The notes: generated by a model from the sequence alone, not told the origin. DNA of 26,162 bases from an uncultured Eubacteriales bacterium (GCA_934394855.1 CAKRRH010000026.1:1-26162), one strand, 5' to 3'; positions 6,988 to 16,300 are shown, counted from the first letter of the stretch. Numbers and translations: made by a program.

Positions 6988-7755
6988 TTATTTACCGCCT
7001 TTCAAAAAGCTTTGCAAAATTGCGTCTACCTGAACGGGATTTTCAATGAAGCACCAATGGGTGCAGTTGTTTAAAACGCACAGACCGCTGCCCTTGATCT
7101 CACGCTCCATTATTTTTGCGGTATAAAGCGGAGTTGCGGTGTCGTTTTCGCCCCAAATCAGCAATGTCTGCGCCGTGATGTTATGAAGTTTCTCGGTCAA
7201 ATCGACATTGACAAGCTTGACAAGTGTCTGGCGCATTACGGGCGGTGCGGAATTATAGTCGGCCGAGCCGAAATGCGCCCGTGCGTCATTTAGCAGGCTT
7301 TCGGTATAATTTTTGACGATAGGCAAGGTGAGAGCGCCTTTGATTATCTTGAAAGTTCGCTGTCTTGCCTTTTGTTTGAATGTCTTTTTCGACGGAATTC
7401 CGGCAGCCCCGAACAATATCATCTTGTCAGGGTCAACGATGTGCTCTGCGCACATATTCAGCGCAATTCGTCCGCCGTTTGAGTGACCGATCAAAATTGG
7501 GTTGCAAAGCCCCAATTCATCGATGAATTTTTTAACGATTCTGCAATAGTCGTCAAGGTCGAGGGGGTCTTTTGGCAAATCGGACTTTCCGAAACCGGGA
7601 AGGTCGAGGGCAATGCACCGAAAATCGCTTTTAAGCGGCATTATCATTCGGCGAAAAGCGTCAACGCTCGAACCCCAGCCATGCAAAAACAGGATGTCTG
7701 CGCCGTCGCCGACAATCTCATAGTAAATATTCATATTTTCTATAACGGTTGTCAT
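6988..7755 (-). CDS. Alpha/beta hydrolase
   Basis: 255 residues from the ATG at 7755, which has AGGATGGTGG upstream; an in-frame ATG at 7767 overlaps that ribosome binding site and is less likely. The fold motifs are in order: HGWGSS oxyanion region (~25), GHSNGG nucleophile elbow (Ser ~93), WGENDTATP (catalytic Asp) and a late His in CTHWCFIENP. No signal peptide, so cytoplasmic. The substrate cannot be read from sequence; relatives include carboxylesterases and C-C hydrolases. It is the first gene of a hydrolase-murF-ddl operon, so a role near cell-wall precursor metabolism is suggested by context only. Confidence 0.85.
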   Translation of the reverse strand: MTTVIENMNIYYEIVGDGADILFLHGWGSSVDAFRRMIMPLKSDFRCIALDLPGFGKSDLPKDPLDLDDYCRIVKKFIDELGLCNPILIGHSNGGRIALNMCAEHIVDPDKMILFGAAGIPSKKTFKQKARQRTFKIIKGALTLPIVKNYTESLLNDARAHFGSADYNSAPPVMRQTLVKLVNVDLTEKLHNITAQTLLIWGENDTATPLYTAKIMEREIKGSGLCVLNNCTHWCFIENPVQVDAILQSFLKGGK

Positions 7756-7784
7756 TTCAGCCACCATCCTGTTGTGTTTATATT

Positions 7785-7813
7785 ATTATATAATTTATAT
7801 GGCAAAAAATCAA
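7785..7813 (-). promoter_or_regulatory. Promoter of the hydrolase-murF-ddl operon
   Basis: On the minus strand TTGATT (7813-7808), 17-nt spacer, TATAAT (7790-7785), in the 73-nt gap between typA and the hydrolase. No terminator hairpin for typA is obvious in the gap, so read-through from typA is possible. Confidence 0.6.
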
Positions 7814-7828
7814 CGATATACCGTCGAA

Positions 7829-9658
7829 TTATGCCTTATTTTTGCGGTTTTCGGCTTTTGCGCGAAGCTCCTTGTTAAGAATTACTTTTCTTAAACGGAT
7901 CGATTCGGGAGTAACCTCAACAAGCTCGTCATCCTTGATAAATTCAAGTGATTTTTCAAGGCTGAACACTGACGGCGGAACAAGCTTCAATGCTTCGTCG
8001 GAGCCTGCCGCACGCATATTTGTAACCTGCTTTTTCTTGCATACATTGCACACAAGGTCTTCGTTTTTCGGCGATTCGCCGACGATCTGACCCTCATATA
8101 CTTCAACGCCGGGACCTACAAACAAGCGGCCTCGGTCTTGTGTGTTAAACAAGCCATAGCTTGATGTTGTGCCGGTTTCAAATGCAATGATTGAGCCGGT
8201 GAGACGCTGTTCAATGTCACCCTTATACGGCTCGTAATCCGAGAATACATGGTTCATGATTCCGTTGCCGTTGGTGTCGCTCAAAAACTCCGAACGATAG
8301 CTCATCAGTCCTCTTGCGGGAATTTTGAACTCAAGATGCGACATTCCCGTGTCACGGGTGCCCATGTTAAGCAGTTCCGCTTTTCTTGTGCCGAGCTTTT
8401 CCATTACAACGCCGACATAATTTTCAGGCACTTCGATCATGAGCAGCTCAACAGGCTCAAGCAGATTTCCGTTTTCGTCTTTTTTATAAATTACGCTCGG
8501 ACGGGATACTTGAAATTCATAGCCCTCACGGCGCATTGTTTCAATGAGAATTGAAAGATGAAGTTCGCCTCTGCCGGATACTTCAAAAGTGTCCGCCGAG
8601 TCGGTTTCTCTGACTCTCATTGATACATTTGTTTCAATCTCTTTAAACAAACGCTCTCTGATGTTTCTTGATGTGACAAATTTACCCTCACGGCCTGCAA
8701 ACGGTGAATTGTTTACCATGAAGTTCATTGAAATCGTCGGCTCGTCGATCTTGACGAATTTCATCGGCTCGATGTGTTCGGGGTCACAAGCGGTCTCACC
8801 GATGTTAAGATCGGCAATTCCCGAAACCGCCACAAGCTCACCTGCGGGTGCTTCGTCGCATTCAACACGCTTTAAGCCCTCAAACGCATAAAGCTTGCTG
8901 ATTTTGACATTTTGCTGTTTGCCTTCTTTGTTGCAAAGAACAACTCTGTCGTTTACATGAACAACGCCACGCTCGATTCGACCGATTCCGATTCGACCGA
9001 CATATTCATCATAGTCGATGTTCGAGAAGAGAATCTGGAGCGGACCGTTTGGATCATTGTTCGGTGCGGGAACCTCTTTTACGATTGTGTCCATCAGCGG
9101 ACGAAGGTCGCCCGAACGGGCATTTTTGTCAAATGACGCATAGCCGTCACGGCCTGATGCATAAACAACAGGGAAGTCGAGCTGATCGTCGTCTGCACCG
9201 AGTTCAATGAATAAATCAAGAACTTCGTCAACAACCTCATCGGGGCGAGCACCGTCGCGGTCGATTTTGTTGAGTACGACGATCGGCTTTTTGCCGAGTC
9301 CCAATGCCTTTTTAAGAACGAATCTTGTCTGAGGCATACATCCTTCAAATGCGTCAACAAGCAAAACAACACCGTCTACCATGAGCAAAATGCGCTCAAC
9401 TTCACCGCCGAAATCGGCGTGACCGGGAGTGTCAACAATGTTGATCTTGTAGTCGTTATATCTTACTGCTGTGTTTTTTGCAAGAATCGTGATTCCACGC
9501 TCACGCTCAAGGTCGTTCGAGTCCATTACCCTCTCGGCTACCTGTTCGTTCGCACGGAATGTTCCGTTTTCTTTGAGCATCTCGTCAACCAAAGTCGTCT
9601 TTCCGTGGTCAACATGAGCAATTATCGCAATGTTTCTTATGTTTTCGGTTTTGATCAT
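7829..9658 (-). CDS. typA: GTPase TypA/BipA
   Basis: 609 residues, the normal length of TypA/BipA, a ribosome-binding translational GTPase related to EF-G that helps 50S assembly and stress adaptation. G-motifs: AHVDHGKTT (14-22), RERGITI (switch I), DTPGHADFGGEV and NKIDR. C-terminal marks include SGRGELHLSILIETMRREGY, RGLMSYRSEFL and TSSYGLFNTQDRGRLFVGPG. The start at 9658 has AAAGGGAG 9 nt upstream; the longer frame to 9754 covers the promoter and is rejected. Single gene with its own promoter at 9734-9761. Confidence 0.96.
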   Translation of the reverse strand: MIKTENIRNIAIIAHVDHGKTTLVDEMLKENGTFRANEQVAERVMDSNDLERERGITILAKNTAVRYNDYKINIVDTPGHADFGGEVERILLMVDGVVLLVDAFEGCMPQTRFVLKKALGLGKKPIVVLNKIDRDGARPDEVVDEVLDLFIELGADDDQLDFPVVYASGRDGYASFDKNARSGDLRPLMDTIVKEVPAPNNDPNGPLQILFSNIDYDEYVGRIGIGRIERGVVHVNDRVVLCNKEGKQQNVKISKLYAFEGLKRVECDEAPAGELVAVSGIADLNIGETACDPEHIEPMKFVKIDEPTISMNFMVNNSPFAGREGKFVTSRNIRERLFKEIETNVSMRVRETDSADTFEVSGRGELHLSILIETMRREGYEFQVSRPSVIYKKDENGNLLEPVELLMIEVPENYVGVVMEKLGTRKAELLNMGTRDTGMSHLEFKIPARGLMSYRSEFLSDTNGNGIMNHVFSDYEPYKGDIEQRLTGSIIAFETGTTSSYGLFNTQDRGRLFVGPGVEVYEGQIVGESPKNEDLVCNVCKKKQVTNMRAAGSDEALKLVPPSVFSLEKSLEFIKDDELVEVTPESIRLRKVILNKELRAKAENRKNKA

Positions 9659-9733
9659 TAAAAAAGCTCCCTTTCGGCTTGTCCGCAAATCATTTGCGTC
9701 AGTTTGTTTATATACATAATTACACAAATATAT

Positions 9734-9761
9734 ATTATAACAAATTTCATGCAAATTTCAA
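9734..9761 (-). promoter_or_regulatory. Promoter of typA
   Basis: Minus strand TTGAAA (9761-9756), 16-nt spacer, TATAAT (9739-9734); the leader to the ATG at 9658 is about 70 nt. Confidence 0.6.
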
Positions 9762-9802
9762 GGTTTCTTTTGAAAAAATATATGTTTAGAGACAGAGTTT
9801 TT

Positions 9803-9836
9803 CCGAGGGGAACTTTTTATAAAAAGTTCCCCTCGG
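9803..9836 (+). repeat. Palindromic repeat H1
   Basis: Perfect 16-bp inverted repeat, CCGAGGGGAACTTTTT and its complement, separated by 2 nt. It is followed by a tail (CTCCCTTCAAAAATTTTT) that matches the tail after H3. The A/T block is at the tip, not after the stem, so it is not a standard terminator. Confidence 0.85.
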
Positions 9837-9983
9837 ACTCCCTTCAAAAATTTTTAAAAATAATACTACTATTATTATTGCGGTATGGACAACCTGTACT
9901 TCTGTTTTTTATTGCGTTTATGTAGCCTATATGCGGTGCGTATGATGCTGCCGCACCCAATAATTTTAAATGTTATTAAATTA

Positions 9984-10087
9984 AATGTGCTCATGCCGCA
10001 CGGGCACACCATTTCTCATGCAAGAAATGGCGGAAAGTGCATTTAAGGGCTGCGCCCTTAAAAATCCCGAGGGGGATTTCGATTCCC
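9984..10087 (+). repeat. Dispersed repeat C, copy 1
   Basis: 104 bp, matching 26060-26162 except for two substitutions and one single-base gap. It is a chain of hairpins: CCATTTCT/AGAAATGG (10009-10016/10023-10030), TTTAAGGGC/GCCCTTAAA (10042-10050/10054-10062), and an AGGGGGAT...ATTCCCCCT arm at the end. It lies downstream of H1 and inside the H1-H2 pair. Confidence 0.88.
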
Positions 10088-10089
10088 CC

Positions 10090-10188
10090 TGTACGATAAC
10101 GGATTTTTGCAACCGTGCAAACCGTCGTGCTGAGAAAAGGCACGACAAGATGAGTGAATGAGAGTGGTTTGAGCGCCGTTATCGTACA
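10090..10188. repeat. 99-nt element with 13-bp terminal inverted repeats and internal hairpins
   Basis: TGTACGATAACGG at 10090-10102 and its exact complement CCGTTATCGTACA at 10176-10188. Inside are TTGCA/TGCAA (10107-10111/10116-10120) and GTCGTGC/GCACGAC (10124-10130/10140-10146); CAAACC (10118-10123) can also pair with GGTTTG (10166-10171) around the second hairpin. It could be a structured RNA (multi-branched, closed by the 13-bp stem) or a miniature inverted-repeat element. Too short for a protein; no promoter assigned. Confidence 0.6.
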
Positions 10189-10201
10189 CCCCTTAAAACG
10201 A

Positions 10202-10252
10202 GTTTTTGTTCCGAGAGTGGGATAGTTAGGGTAGCATAAATTGAACAAAAAC
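10202..10252. repeat. 10-bp inverted repeat
   Basis: GTTTTTGTTC (10202-10211) and GAACAAAAAC (10243-10252), perfect, 31-nt interior. No relative seen in the second mosaic region, which is cut by the window end. Confidence 0.5.
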
Positions 10253-10337
10253 GGTTGTGGATTCATTAAGAGGTAAGTTTTTTGTTACGCTATATCATAA
10301 TATAAGTTTTCATAAATAAAGTTTTTTAAGGGGAGCT

Positions 10338-10389
10338 CATCAATATAAATATTGATGTTAGGGGTGCTTTTTTACAAAAAAGCACCCCT
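10338..10389 (-). repeat. Palindromic repeat H2 with adjoining small hairpin
   Basis: AGGGGTGCTTTTTT / AAAAAAGCACCCCT (10360-10373 / 10376-10389), preceded by CATCAATAT/ATATTGATG (10338-10346/10349-10357). Read on the minus strand it equals H3 plus its CTCCCCTTAAAAAACTTT tail, with the small hairpin inserted between hairpin and tail. It lies 33 nt after the end of spoVAE and may help to end that transcript. Confidence 0.8.
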
Positions 10390-10422
10390 CGTAATTTTGC
10401 TATAAAAATATTAAACGATTCT

Positions 10423-10788
10423 CTATGCTTGGTCTTTGGATTTTGAGCAAAGAGCGGCGAGATAGCTGATGACGATTGCGGTGGCGATTCCGCCTGCGGT
10501 TGCGGTGAGTCCGCCTGTTAATATGCCGATGAAGCCATATTCAAGTATCGCTTTTCTGACGCCCATTGCGAGCGAATAGCCAAATCCCGTCAGCGGCACA
10601 GTCGCACCTGCACCTGCAAATTCGACCAAAGGTTCATATAACCCGACTGCTGTCAAAATGACCCCCGCAACGACATATCCCACAAGGATTCTCGCAGGGG
10701 TCAGCTTTGTGTAATCAATCAGCAGCTGTCCGACAACGCAAATTGCGCCGCCGATTACAAACGCCCAAACATAATGCATAATATCCAT
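10423..10788 (-). CDS. spoVAE: Stage V sporulation protein AE (SpoVAE)
   Basis: 121 residues, the usual SpoVAE/SpoVAEb length, with four hydrophobic segments: YVWAFVIGGAICVVGQLLID, ILVGYVVAGVILTAVGLYEP, a Gly-rich block with GAGATVPLTGFG and GVRKAI, and GILTGGLTATAGGIATAIVI. SpoVA proteins form the inner spore-membrane channel that moves dipicolinic acid into the forespore and out at germination. SpoVAC and SpoVAD, usually next to it, are not in the window. A 10-bp inverted repeat (10789-10798 / 10820-10829) surrounds the ribosome binding site (AAAAGGGA) directly upstream of the ATG. It may be cotranscribed from asnS and the permease or have its own forespore promoter. Confidence 0.9.
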   Translation of the reverse strand: MDIMHYVWAFVIGGAICVVGQLLIDYTKLTPARILVGYVVAGVILTAVGLYEPLVEFAGAGATVPLTGFGYSLAMGVRKAILEYGFIGILTGGLTATAGGIATAIVISYLAALCSKSKDQA

Positions 10789-10857
10789 AAATATTGTCCC
10801 TTTTCAGAAAGTGTTATATGACAATATTTTTGCATATTTTTCGCCGAATATTCATTA

Positions 10858-11799
10858 TCAGCCGGCAATTCCTTCCGAAATTCCGAAGAACATGATTCCG
10901 ACAAACGCAATCGCAATCGATATGTATTGCCATTTGTTCAGCTTTTCTTTAAGGAAGATTCTGCCCCAAAGAAGCGAGAACAGGCAGTAGCATGAAATCA
11001 TCGGGGCAGCGCCGTGCGCATTATCCGACATTGCATAGGTGTAAAAATTCTGTCCTGCGGTTTCGCAAACGCCGGGCAGCACCATTTTCCAGCTCTGTTT
11101 GCCTATGAATATGTTTTGCTTTTTGATGAATTTGATGTAAATTACCGCAAAAATCGCCATTGCCATAAATGTAAATCCATATGCAATAAGCACGGATTTT
11201 TCACTCATGATGCCCCATTCGTCAAGAACCATTCCGTCGCCGAATGTTCCGAGCGTGTCGATTACGCAGTAAAGAAGCGGGAACATAAGCGCCAGGGCAC
11301 CGTGGGTATATTTTTTGTCGATTTTTTCGCCTCTGAGCGCCATTTCCTTTTTATCAAGCTTTTGCTCAACAATCGCAAGCATTACAACGCCGAATGTGAT
11401 TGCAACAGTACCTGCAATCTGCCAGCCGTCGATCTCGGAAAACTGCCCAAATATTATAAGTAAAACGAAGGTCAGCGCACCCGAGGTGTTGCTCACGGGA
11501 GAAGCAATCGATACTGCAAGATAGCGCAGTCCGACATAGCCTATAATCATTGACGCAATGTAGCAAGCGGACACAGGCAAATAGGTGATGATGTCGACGG
11601 CATTAAACGGGTCGGTCGGTTCTTTTGAAAATGCGTCAATCAGCACTAATACTATTGATTGAATGCCCATTACCGTGCCGACTGAAATTACTATTCGCCA
11701 GTGGCTGAGTTTATCGTTTTCGTCAGATGTGCTTTTGCAGGAAAGATCGCCAAAGCTCCAAAAAAGTATTGTTAAAAGTGAAAGCCAAAACCAGTTCAT
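10858..11799 (-). CDS. EamA/DMT-family permease
   Basis: 313 residues with about ten membrane segments arranged as two five-helix halves, the layout of drug/metabolite transporters. The first half begins WFWLSLLTILFWSFGDL and holds RYLAVSIASPVSNTSGAL; the second holds AAPMISCYCLFSLLWGRIFL followed by KEKLNKWQYISIAIAFVGI, a typical EamA ending. An acidic/basic cytoplasmic loop (KLDKKEMALRGEKIDKKY) joins the halves. The substrate is unknown. It starts 22 nt after asnS, with AGAGGA 12 nt before the ATG, and is followed by spoVAE. Confidence 0.85.
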   Translation of the reverse strand: MNWFWLSLLTILFWSFGDLSCKSTSDENDKLSHWRIVISVGTVMGIQSIVLVLIDAFSKEPTDPFNAVDIITYLPVSACYIASMIIGYVGLRYLAVSIASPVSNTSGALTFVLLIIFGQFSEIDGWQIAGTVAITFGVVMLAIVEQKLDKKEMALRGEKIDKKYTHGALALMFPLLYCVIDTLGTFGDGMVLDEWGIMSEKSVLIAYGFTFMAMAIFAVIYIKFIKKQNIFIGKQSWKMVLPGVCETAGQNFYTYAMSDNAHGAAPMISCYCLFSLLWGRIFLKEKLNKWQYISIAIAFVGIMFFGISEGIAG

Positions 11800-11821
11800 T
11801 ATCTAAATAAATCCTCTCATT

Positions 11822-13228
11822 TTAAAAGTCTATTGACCCGGTTGTTCGGGGAAACGGAAGAACATCGCGAATGTTTTGAACCCCTGTGAGGTACATTATC
11901 ATTCGTTCAAATCCAAGTCCGAATCCGGCGTGTTTTACCGAGCCGTATTTTCTTAAATCGAGATACCAGCGATAATCATTTTCGTCAAGTCCCGATTCGT
12001 TCATTGCCTTAAGCAATACATTCAGCCGTTCTTCACGCTGAGAACCGCCGATTATTTCGCCGACGCCCGGCACCAATAAATCGACTGCCGCAACAGTCTT
12101 GCCGTCGTCGTTCCTGCGCATATAAAACGCCTTGATTTCCTTTGGATAGTCAGTCACAAACAGCGGCGCTTTGAAGACCTGCTCGGTCAAATAGCGCTCG
12201 TGTTCCGTTTGCAAATCGCAACCCCAGCTGACGGGATATTTGAATTCGACATCTGCCTTTTCAAGCAGCTCGATCGCCTTAGTATAGGTGATTTTCGCAA
12301 ATTCCGAATTAACTACCGAATTTAGCCTGTCAATCAGCGTTTTATCGAAGAATTTGTTGAAAAATTCAAGCTCCGTTGCACAGGTTTTCATGCAGTGAGA
12401 AATGATTGCTTTGATCATATCTCTTGCAAGCGCCATGTCGTCGTCCAGATCCGCAAAGGCGATTTCGGGTTCGATCATCCAAAATTCGGCGGCGTGGCGG
12501 GGAGTGAATGACTTTTCGGCACGAAATGTAGGACCGAATGTATATACCTTTGAAAATGCGGTCGCCATGCACTCTGCCTCAAGCTGACCCGAAACCGTCA
12601 GCGACACGGGCTTACCAAAGAAATCCTTTGTAAAATCAACCTTGCCGTCGTCATTTTTCGGCAAGTTGTTCATGTCAAGCGAGGTGACACGAAACATGTC
12701 ACCCGCACCCTCACAGTCGGAGGCGGTGAAAATCGGCGTATGCGCATAGACAAATCCACGGCTGTGGAAAAATTCATGAATTGCAAATGCCGCTTCGCTT
12801 CTGACTCGATAGAGTGCGTTGAAGGTGTTGGTGCGAGGACGAATATGCGCGATCGTCCTCAAAAATTCCATTGAATGACGCTTGTTTTGAAGCGGATAGT
12901 CGGGTGTGCTATGACCCAAAATTTCAATTTCATCAGCATTTATCTCAAAGCTTTGCTTCATTGTCGGGGTCAAGACAACATGACCGTTGATTGAAACGGA
13001 AGAGCCGATATTCAGCGCTCCGATTTCATCAAAATTGCAAAGCTTGTCGCGCTCGAATACGATTTGGACGCATCTCATGTCCGTTCCGTCGTTGAGCTCA
13101 ATAAATCCAACCGATTTGGAAACACGGATATTGCGAATCCAGCCCGAAACCAAAACAGCGTCATTATCCTTAGGCGGTTTTTCAAAAACGCTGCGAAGCT
13201 CAGTTCTGATAATCTCCATGTCCATCAT
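11822..13228 (-). CDS. asnS: Asparaginyl-tRNA synthetase
   Basis: 468 residues, normal for class IIb AsnRS, which charges tRNA-Asn. N-terminal OB-fold anticodon-binding domain (VSGWIRNIRVSKSVGFIEL, residues ~27-45), then the catalytic domain with AHIRPRTNTFNALYRVRSE (motif 1 region), FGPTFRAEKS...RHAAEFWMIEPE (motif 2) and GFGLGFERMIMYLTG (motif 3), ending NIRDVLPFPRTTGSIDF. The motif 2 loop has Lys where most AsnRS have Asn (FRAENS). The first of three closely spaced ATGs (13228, 13225, 13219) is used; the GATTGGA site cannot decide between them. The YfhO-operon terminator lies just upstream, so asnS should have its own promoter. Confidence 0.95.
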   Translation of the reverse strand: MMDMEIIRTELRSVFEKPPKDNDAVLVSGWIRNIRVSKSVGFIELNDGTDMRCVQIVFERDKLCNFDEIGALNIGSSVSINGHVVLTPTMKQSFEINADEIEILGHSTPDYPLQNKRHSMEFLRTIAHIRPRTNTFNALYRVRSEAAFAIHEFFHSRGFVYAHTPIFTASDCEGAGDMFRVTSLDMNNLPKNDDGKVDFTKDFFGKPVSLTVSGQLEAECMATAFSKVYTFGPTFRAEKSFTPRHAAEFWMIEPEIAFADLDDDMALARDMIKAIISHCMKTCATELEFFNKFFDKTLIDRLNSVVNSEFAKITYTKAIELLEKADVEFKYPVSWGCDLQTEHERYLTEQVFKAPLFVTDYPKEIKAFYMRRNDDGKTVAAVDLLVPGVGEIIGGSQREERLNVLLKAMNESGLDENDYRWYLDLRKYGSVKHAGFGLGFERMIMYLTGVQNIRDVLPFPRTTGSIDF

Positions 13229-13255
13229 TCCAATCTTTTTGTAATATACATAAAA

Positions 13256-13285
13256 TTATCGGGGACGCAAAAGTGACCCCGATAA
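13256..13285 (-). terminator. Terminator of the glycosylation operon
   Basis: On the minus strand TTATCGGGG / CCCCGATAA with a 12-nt loop, followed by TTTTA. It lies 20 nt beyond the YfhO stop. Confidence 0.8.
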
Positions 13286-13304
13286 CTTTATTGTCTTAAA
13301 TCAG

Positions 13305-16300
13305 TTAGATTATTGTGTCGTTATCGTCCGACTCATCGGTTATTGATTCATCGGATAAATCATTATTATTTTCAAACGCCTTTTTAATTGCGTCCTCAAC
13401 ACTTTGTGAGCTCATGTCATTATGCTCTTCCGAATCGACAGGCAAATCAGCCTCTGTTTTGTCACTTATATCCAAATCGTCGTTCGTCTCAACCGTTTCT
13501 TCGACTGATGATGAAATGTCGTCAGAAACGGGAACAGACGCATTATCAATCGCCGGATATTCCTCTAACAAGCCCTTGTCGTTCGGAGTCATTACCAAAA
13601 TTGATTCGGGGTTCTTTGCTTTGAGCTTTCTTAACAGATAGTCGATAGCAAACAATGCAATCAAGCTGATAATCGACATCGGCAAAGCAAGATAGAAACC
13701 ATATGGGTGATAATTTATGTCGATCGTGTGTGTGCCTTCGTCAAGGTCGCAGGCAAGAAGTGCGTCTTTAACGCCAAATGCATCAACCTTTTTGCCGTCA
13801 ACCTTAATTGACCAGCCCTTTTCATAAGGAATCGAGGTCACAAATGTTCCGCTGTCTTTGACTGTGATCGTACCCGAAATGTGAGTATCCGAGTGGCTTG
13901 TCACTTCAAGCATTTCATCGCTGAGCTTTGAATATGCGCTGTTCCAAACATCTTCGTCAAGACCGTTTACATAACATGAAATGTTGCCGGCTTTGCCCTG
14001 CTCATAGCTTATGTCAACGGTGATTTTGTCACCTTTTTTAACTGTTCCGAGGCTGTTTACCGAACCCCGGTTATTTTCAAACGAAACCGTGTTGCCCGAT
14101 GAAGTCGTAGCCGAAATAGTAGCAGCGTCCGACGCTTCGATAAATGCATAGATCGGTTGGGTCTTGGTTGCCGTATAAACAAGCTGAACCGATGATGTTG
14201 ATGATGAATCGGTGTTTGATACCGACATCGTACCCATGCTGTAAGGACCTGTGGTAACATTTGTGCCTGTTACGACAGGCTCGTCAAGCTCTTCGAAAAC
14301 AGGAGTGCTGACGCCCGTTGCGTACCAAACATATTGATTTTGCACGTCAAATGGGTTTGTATATTCCGTTGACCAATCCTTAATGTCGCTATATGCCATG
14401 TAGCCGATCGAGAGCGCATATTTATTGCGATATATTGTCGAGCCGTTGCTTGTATAAAGCGGTGAGCCGAGCGCAAAATCATCGACTGTGCGTGAGCGTC
14501 CGATAATATATTTCACATTGAGCATTGAATTTATTACCGGTGTTGTCATTGAATATCCGAAACGGTTGCTTCCCGGATCTGCGGCAAGTCCGATCGCTTT
14601 CATGAGCGTTGTGACTTTTGCATTGATTTCCGACGAGAACTGAGATACTCCGTTGTAGCCGTAAAGCGCAGGGTCGTTTGTGGTCCATGCGTTTGAGACT
14701 TCCATTCGATAAAATCCGTCGTCCTCTTTTTCAACTGTGTTTATCAAAGCGGTAACATCGTCATAATCCGCAAAATAGCTTGTGCGGTTAGATGAGCCGA
14801 CCGCAGAAACGCTTGAAATTGTGTAGTTGGTCATTTCGCCGAATACGACAACAAACATCAGCACGCCGACCAGCGTTTCTTTGTAGCGGCCGCTTTTGTG
14901 AATTGCAAGAACGATCGAATATGCCGCAAGGAGCAGAAGCGATATATAAATTACCTTGTAATCAAAGGTTTGGTCATATATCTTTTGGGCAATAATGATG
15001 TAGATGAATCCGCCCGCCGCAACTCCGCCGATTTGTCCGGGGGTCAGGTCGTCAAGATGCAGATATGCCTGATATGCCATTGTAATCAGGATAAACGAGA
15101 ATACGAACGAATAGCGATAGGGGAGCTCGTTCGGGAAGTGCAAACAATGCCAAATGTAGTCAAGCTTGTTCCAGTTAAAGCTGAGTATTAAAAATGCAAG
15201 AATCAAGCTGTTGAGCACCTTTTGACGAACGGGAATTTTTTTGCAAAGCAGGAAAAGCACCGCCATCATGAACGAAAGAAGTCCGCAATAGATGTTCGGC
15301 AGTCCGCCTCTGACGGTGAGCGCAACATTCGGCAAAAGATTGCTTACAACATCCAAAATCGGATTGTAGAATGTGTCGGTTGCCGGGAAGCTCGGTTTAA
15401 TGTAGTATGTGTTTTGCATACTGAAATATGTCGGGATCAGGATAACAGCGGCAATGCAAGCGGCAAGAGCCGAGAACAAAGCGGCTTTGACCGAGGTTAC
15501 GACAAAATATTTTGTACCTCTCGGTTTTAATCTTGAAAAATAGATTACAGGGTAGTAGATGACAATGAACATACACATCATAATGCCGATGTAGTAGTTC
15601 GAGATGAGCATGAGCGCAAGCGAGAGAACATATAGCTTAAATTTGCCCTCGTCAACAAGTCGGTTAAGACCGAGCAGACAAAGCGGCAAAATCGCCATTA
15701 CGTCAAGCCACATTACGCACCAGTAATAGCCCATTGCAAATGCGCTGAGCGCATAGAGAATCGAGAAGGTCGCTGTGCCGAAATCGTTTCTTTTGAAAAG
15801 AGAACGAAGATAAATGCACATGAACGCACCCGAAAACGATATTTTCAAAACAACAACTGCCGCAAGAGCCTCTGTGAGATATTTTGTCGGAACAAATATT
15901 GTCAGCAGATTGAGCGGACTTGCCGCATAGTAGGAGATCAGCGCAATGAAGTTTGTGCCGAGTCCGCCCTGCCATGTATAGAGCAGACTGCCGCCTGTTT
16001 GCAGTTTTTCATGAAGCACCTTGAAGAACTGGAAGAACTGGTGCCACATATCGATTACCATAATTTGATTTTCGCCGAACGGATAAAATTCGGCAACAAT
16101 AAAGGCATAGCTCATCAAAAGAAGCGGAACGCCGAATGCTAAAAATACAAATCGGTTGCGCTTGAAAAAGCCTTCCTGCTTAATGAGCGGAGAAACATTT
16201 TGCGGCTTGTTAAGCCCGATTCCGAAAAAGTCCTTCAAAAATGTTAAAACACCCGATTTATTCTTTTTTACGGCAACTGCCGCCGCACCCGATGTTGGCT

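Larger units (their letters stand above)
9762..10422. other. Non-coding palindrome-rich mosaic between typA and spoVAE
   Basis: About 660 nt without a credible gene. In order: the perfect hairpin H1 (9803-9836), a TATGCGGTGCG...CGCACCC inverted motif (about 9930-9957), the 104-bp repeat C1 (9984-10087), a 99-nt element with 13-bp terminal inverted repeats (10090-10188), a 10-bp inverted repeat (10202-10211 / 10243-10252), and hairpin H2 with a smaller hairpin inserted beside it (10338-10389). Most of these have relatives at 25752-26162. Confidence 0.8.

Noticed and set aside
9803..9836. H1 and H3 as ordinary Rho-independent terminators
   Set aside because: The A/T run is in the hairpin apex and no T-tract follows the GC base, and the same elements recur as inverted pairs, so repeat elements are the better description.
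9991..10266. 91-codon minus-strand ORF in the typA-spoVAE gap
   Set aside because: It runs through repeat C and the inverted-repeat element, its C-terminal part is the translation of a dispersed multi-hairpin repeat, and it has no ribosome binding site.
11014..11463. 149-codon plus-strand ORF
   Set aside because: Antisense to the DMT permease; His/Cys/Asn-rich shadow frame without start signals.
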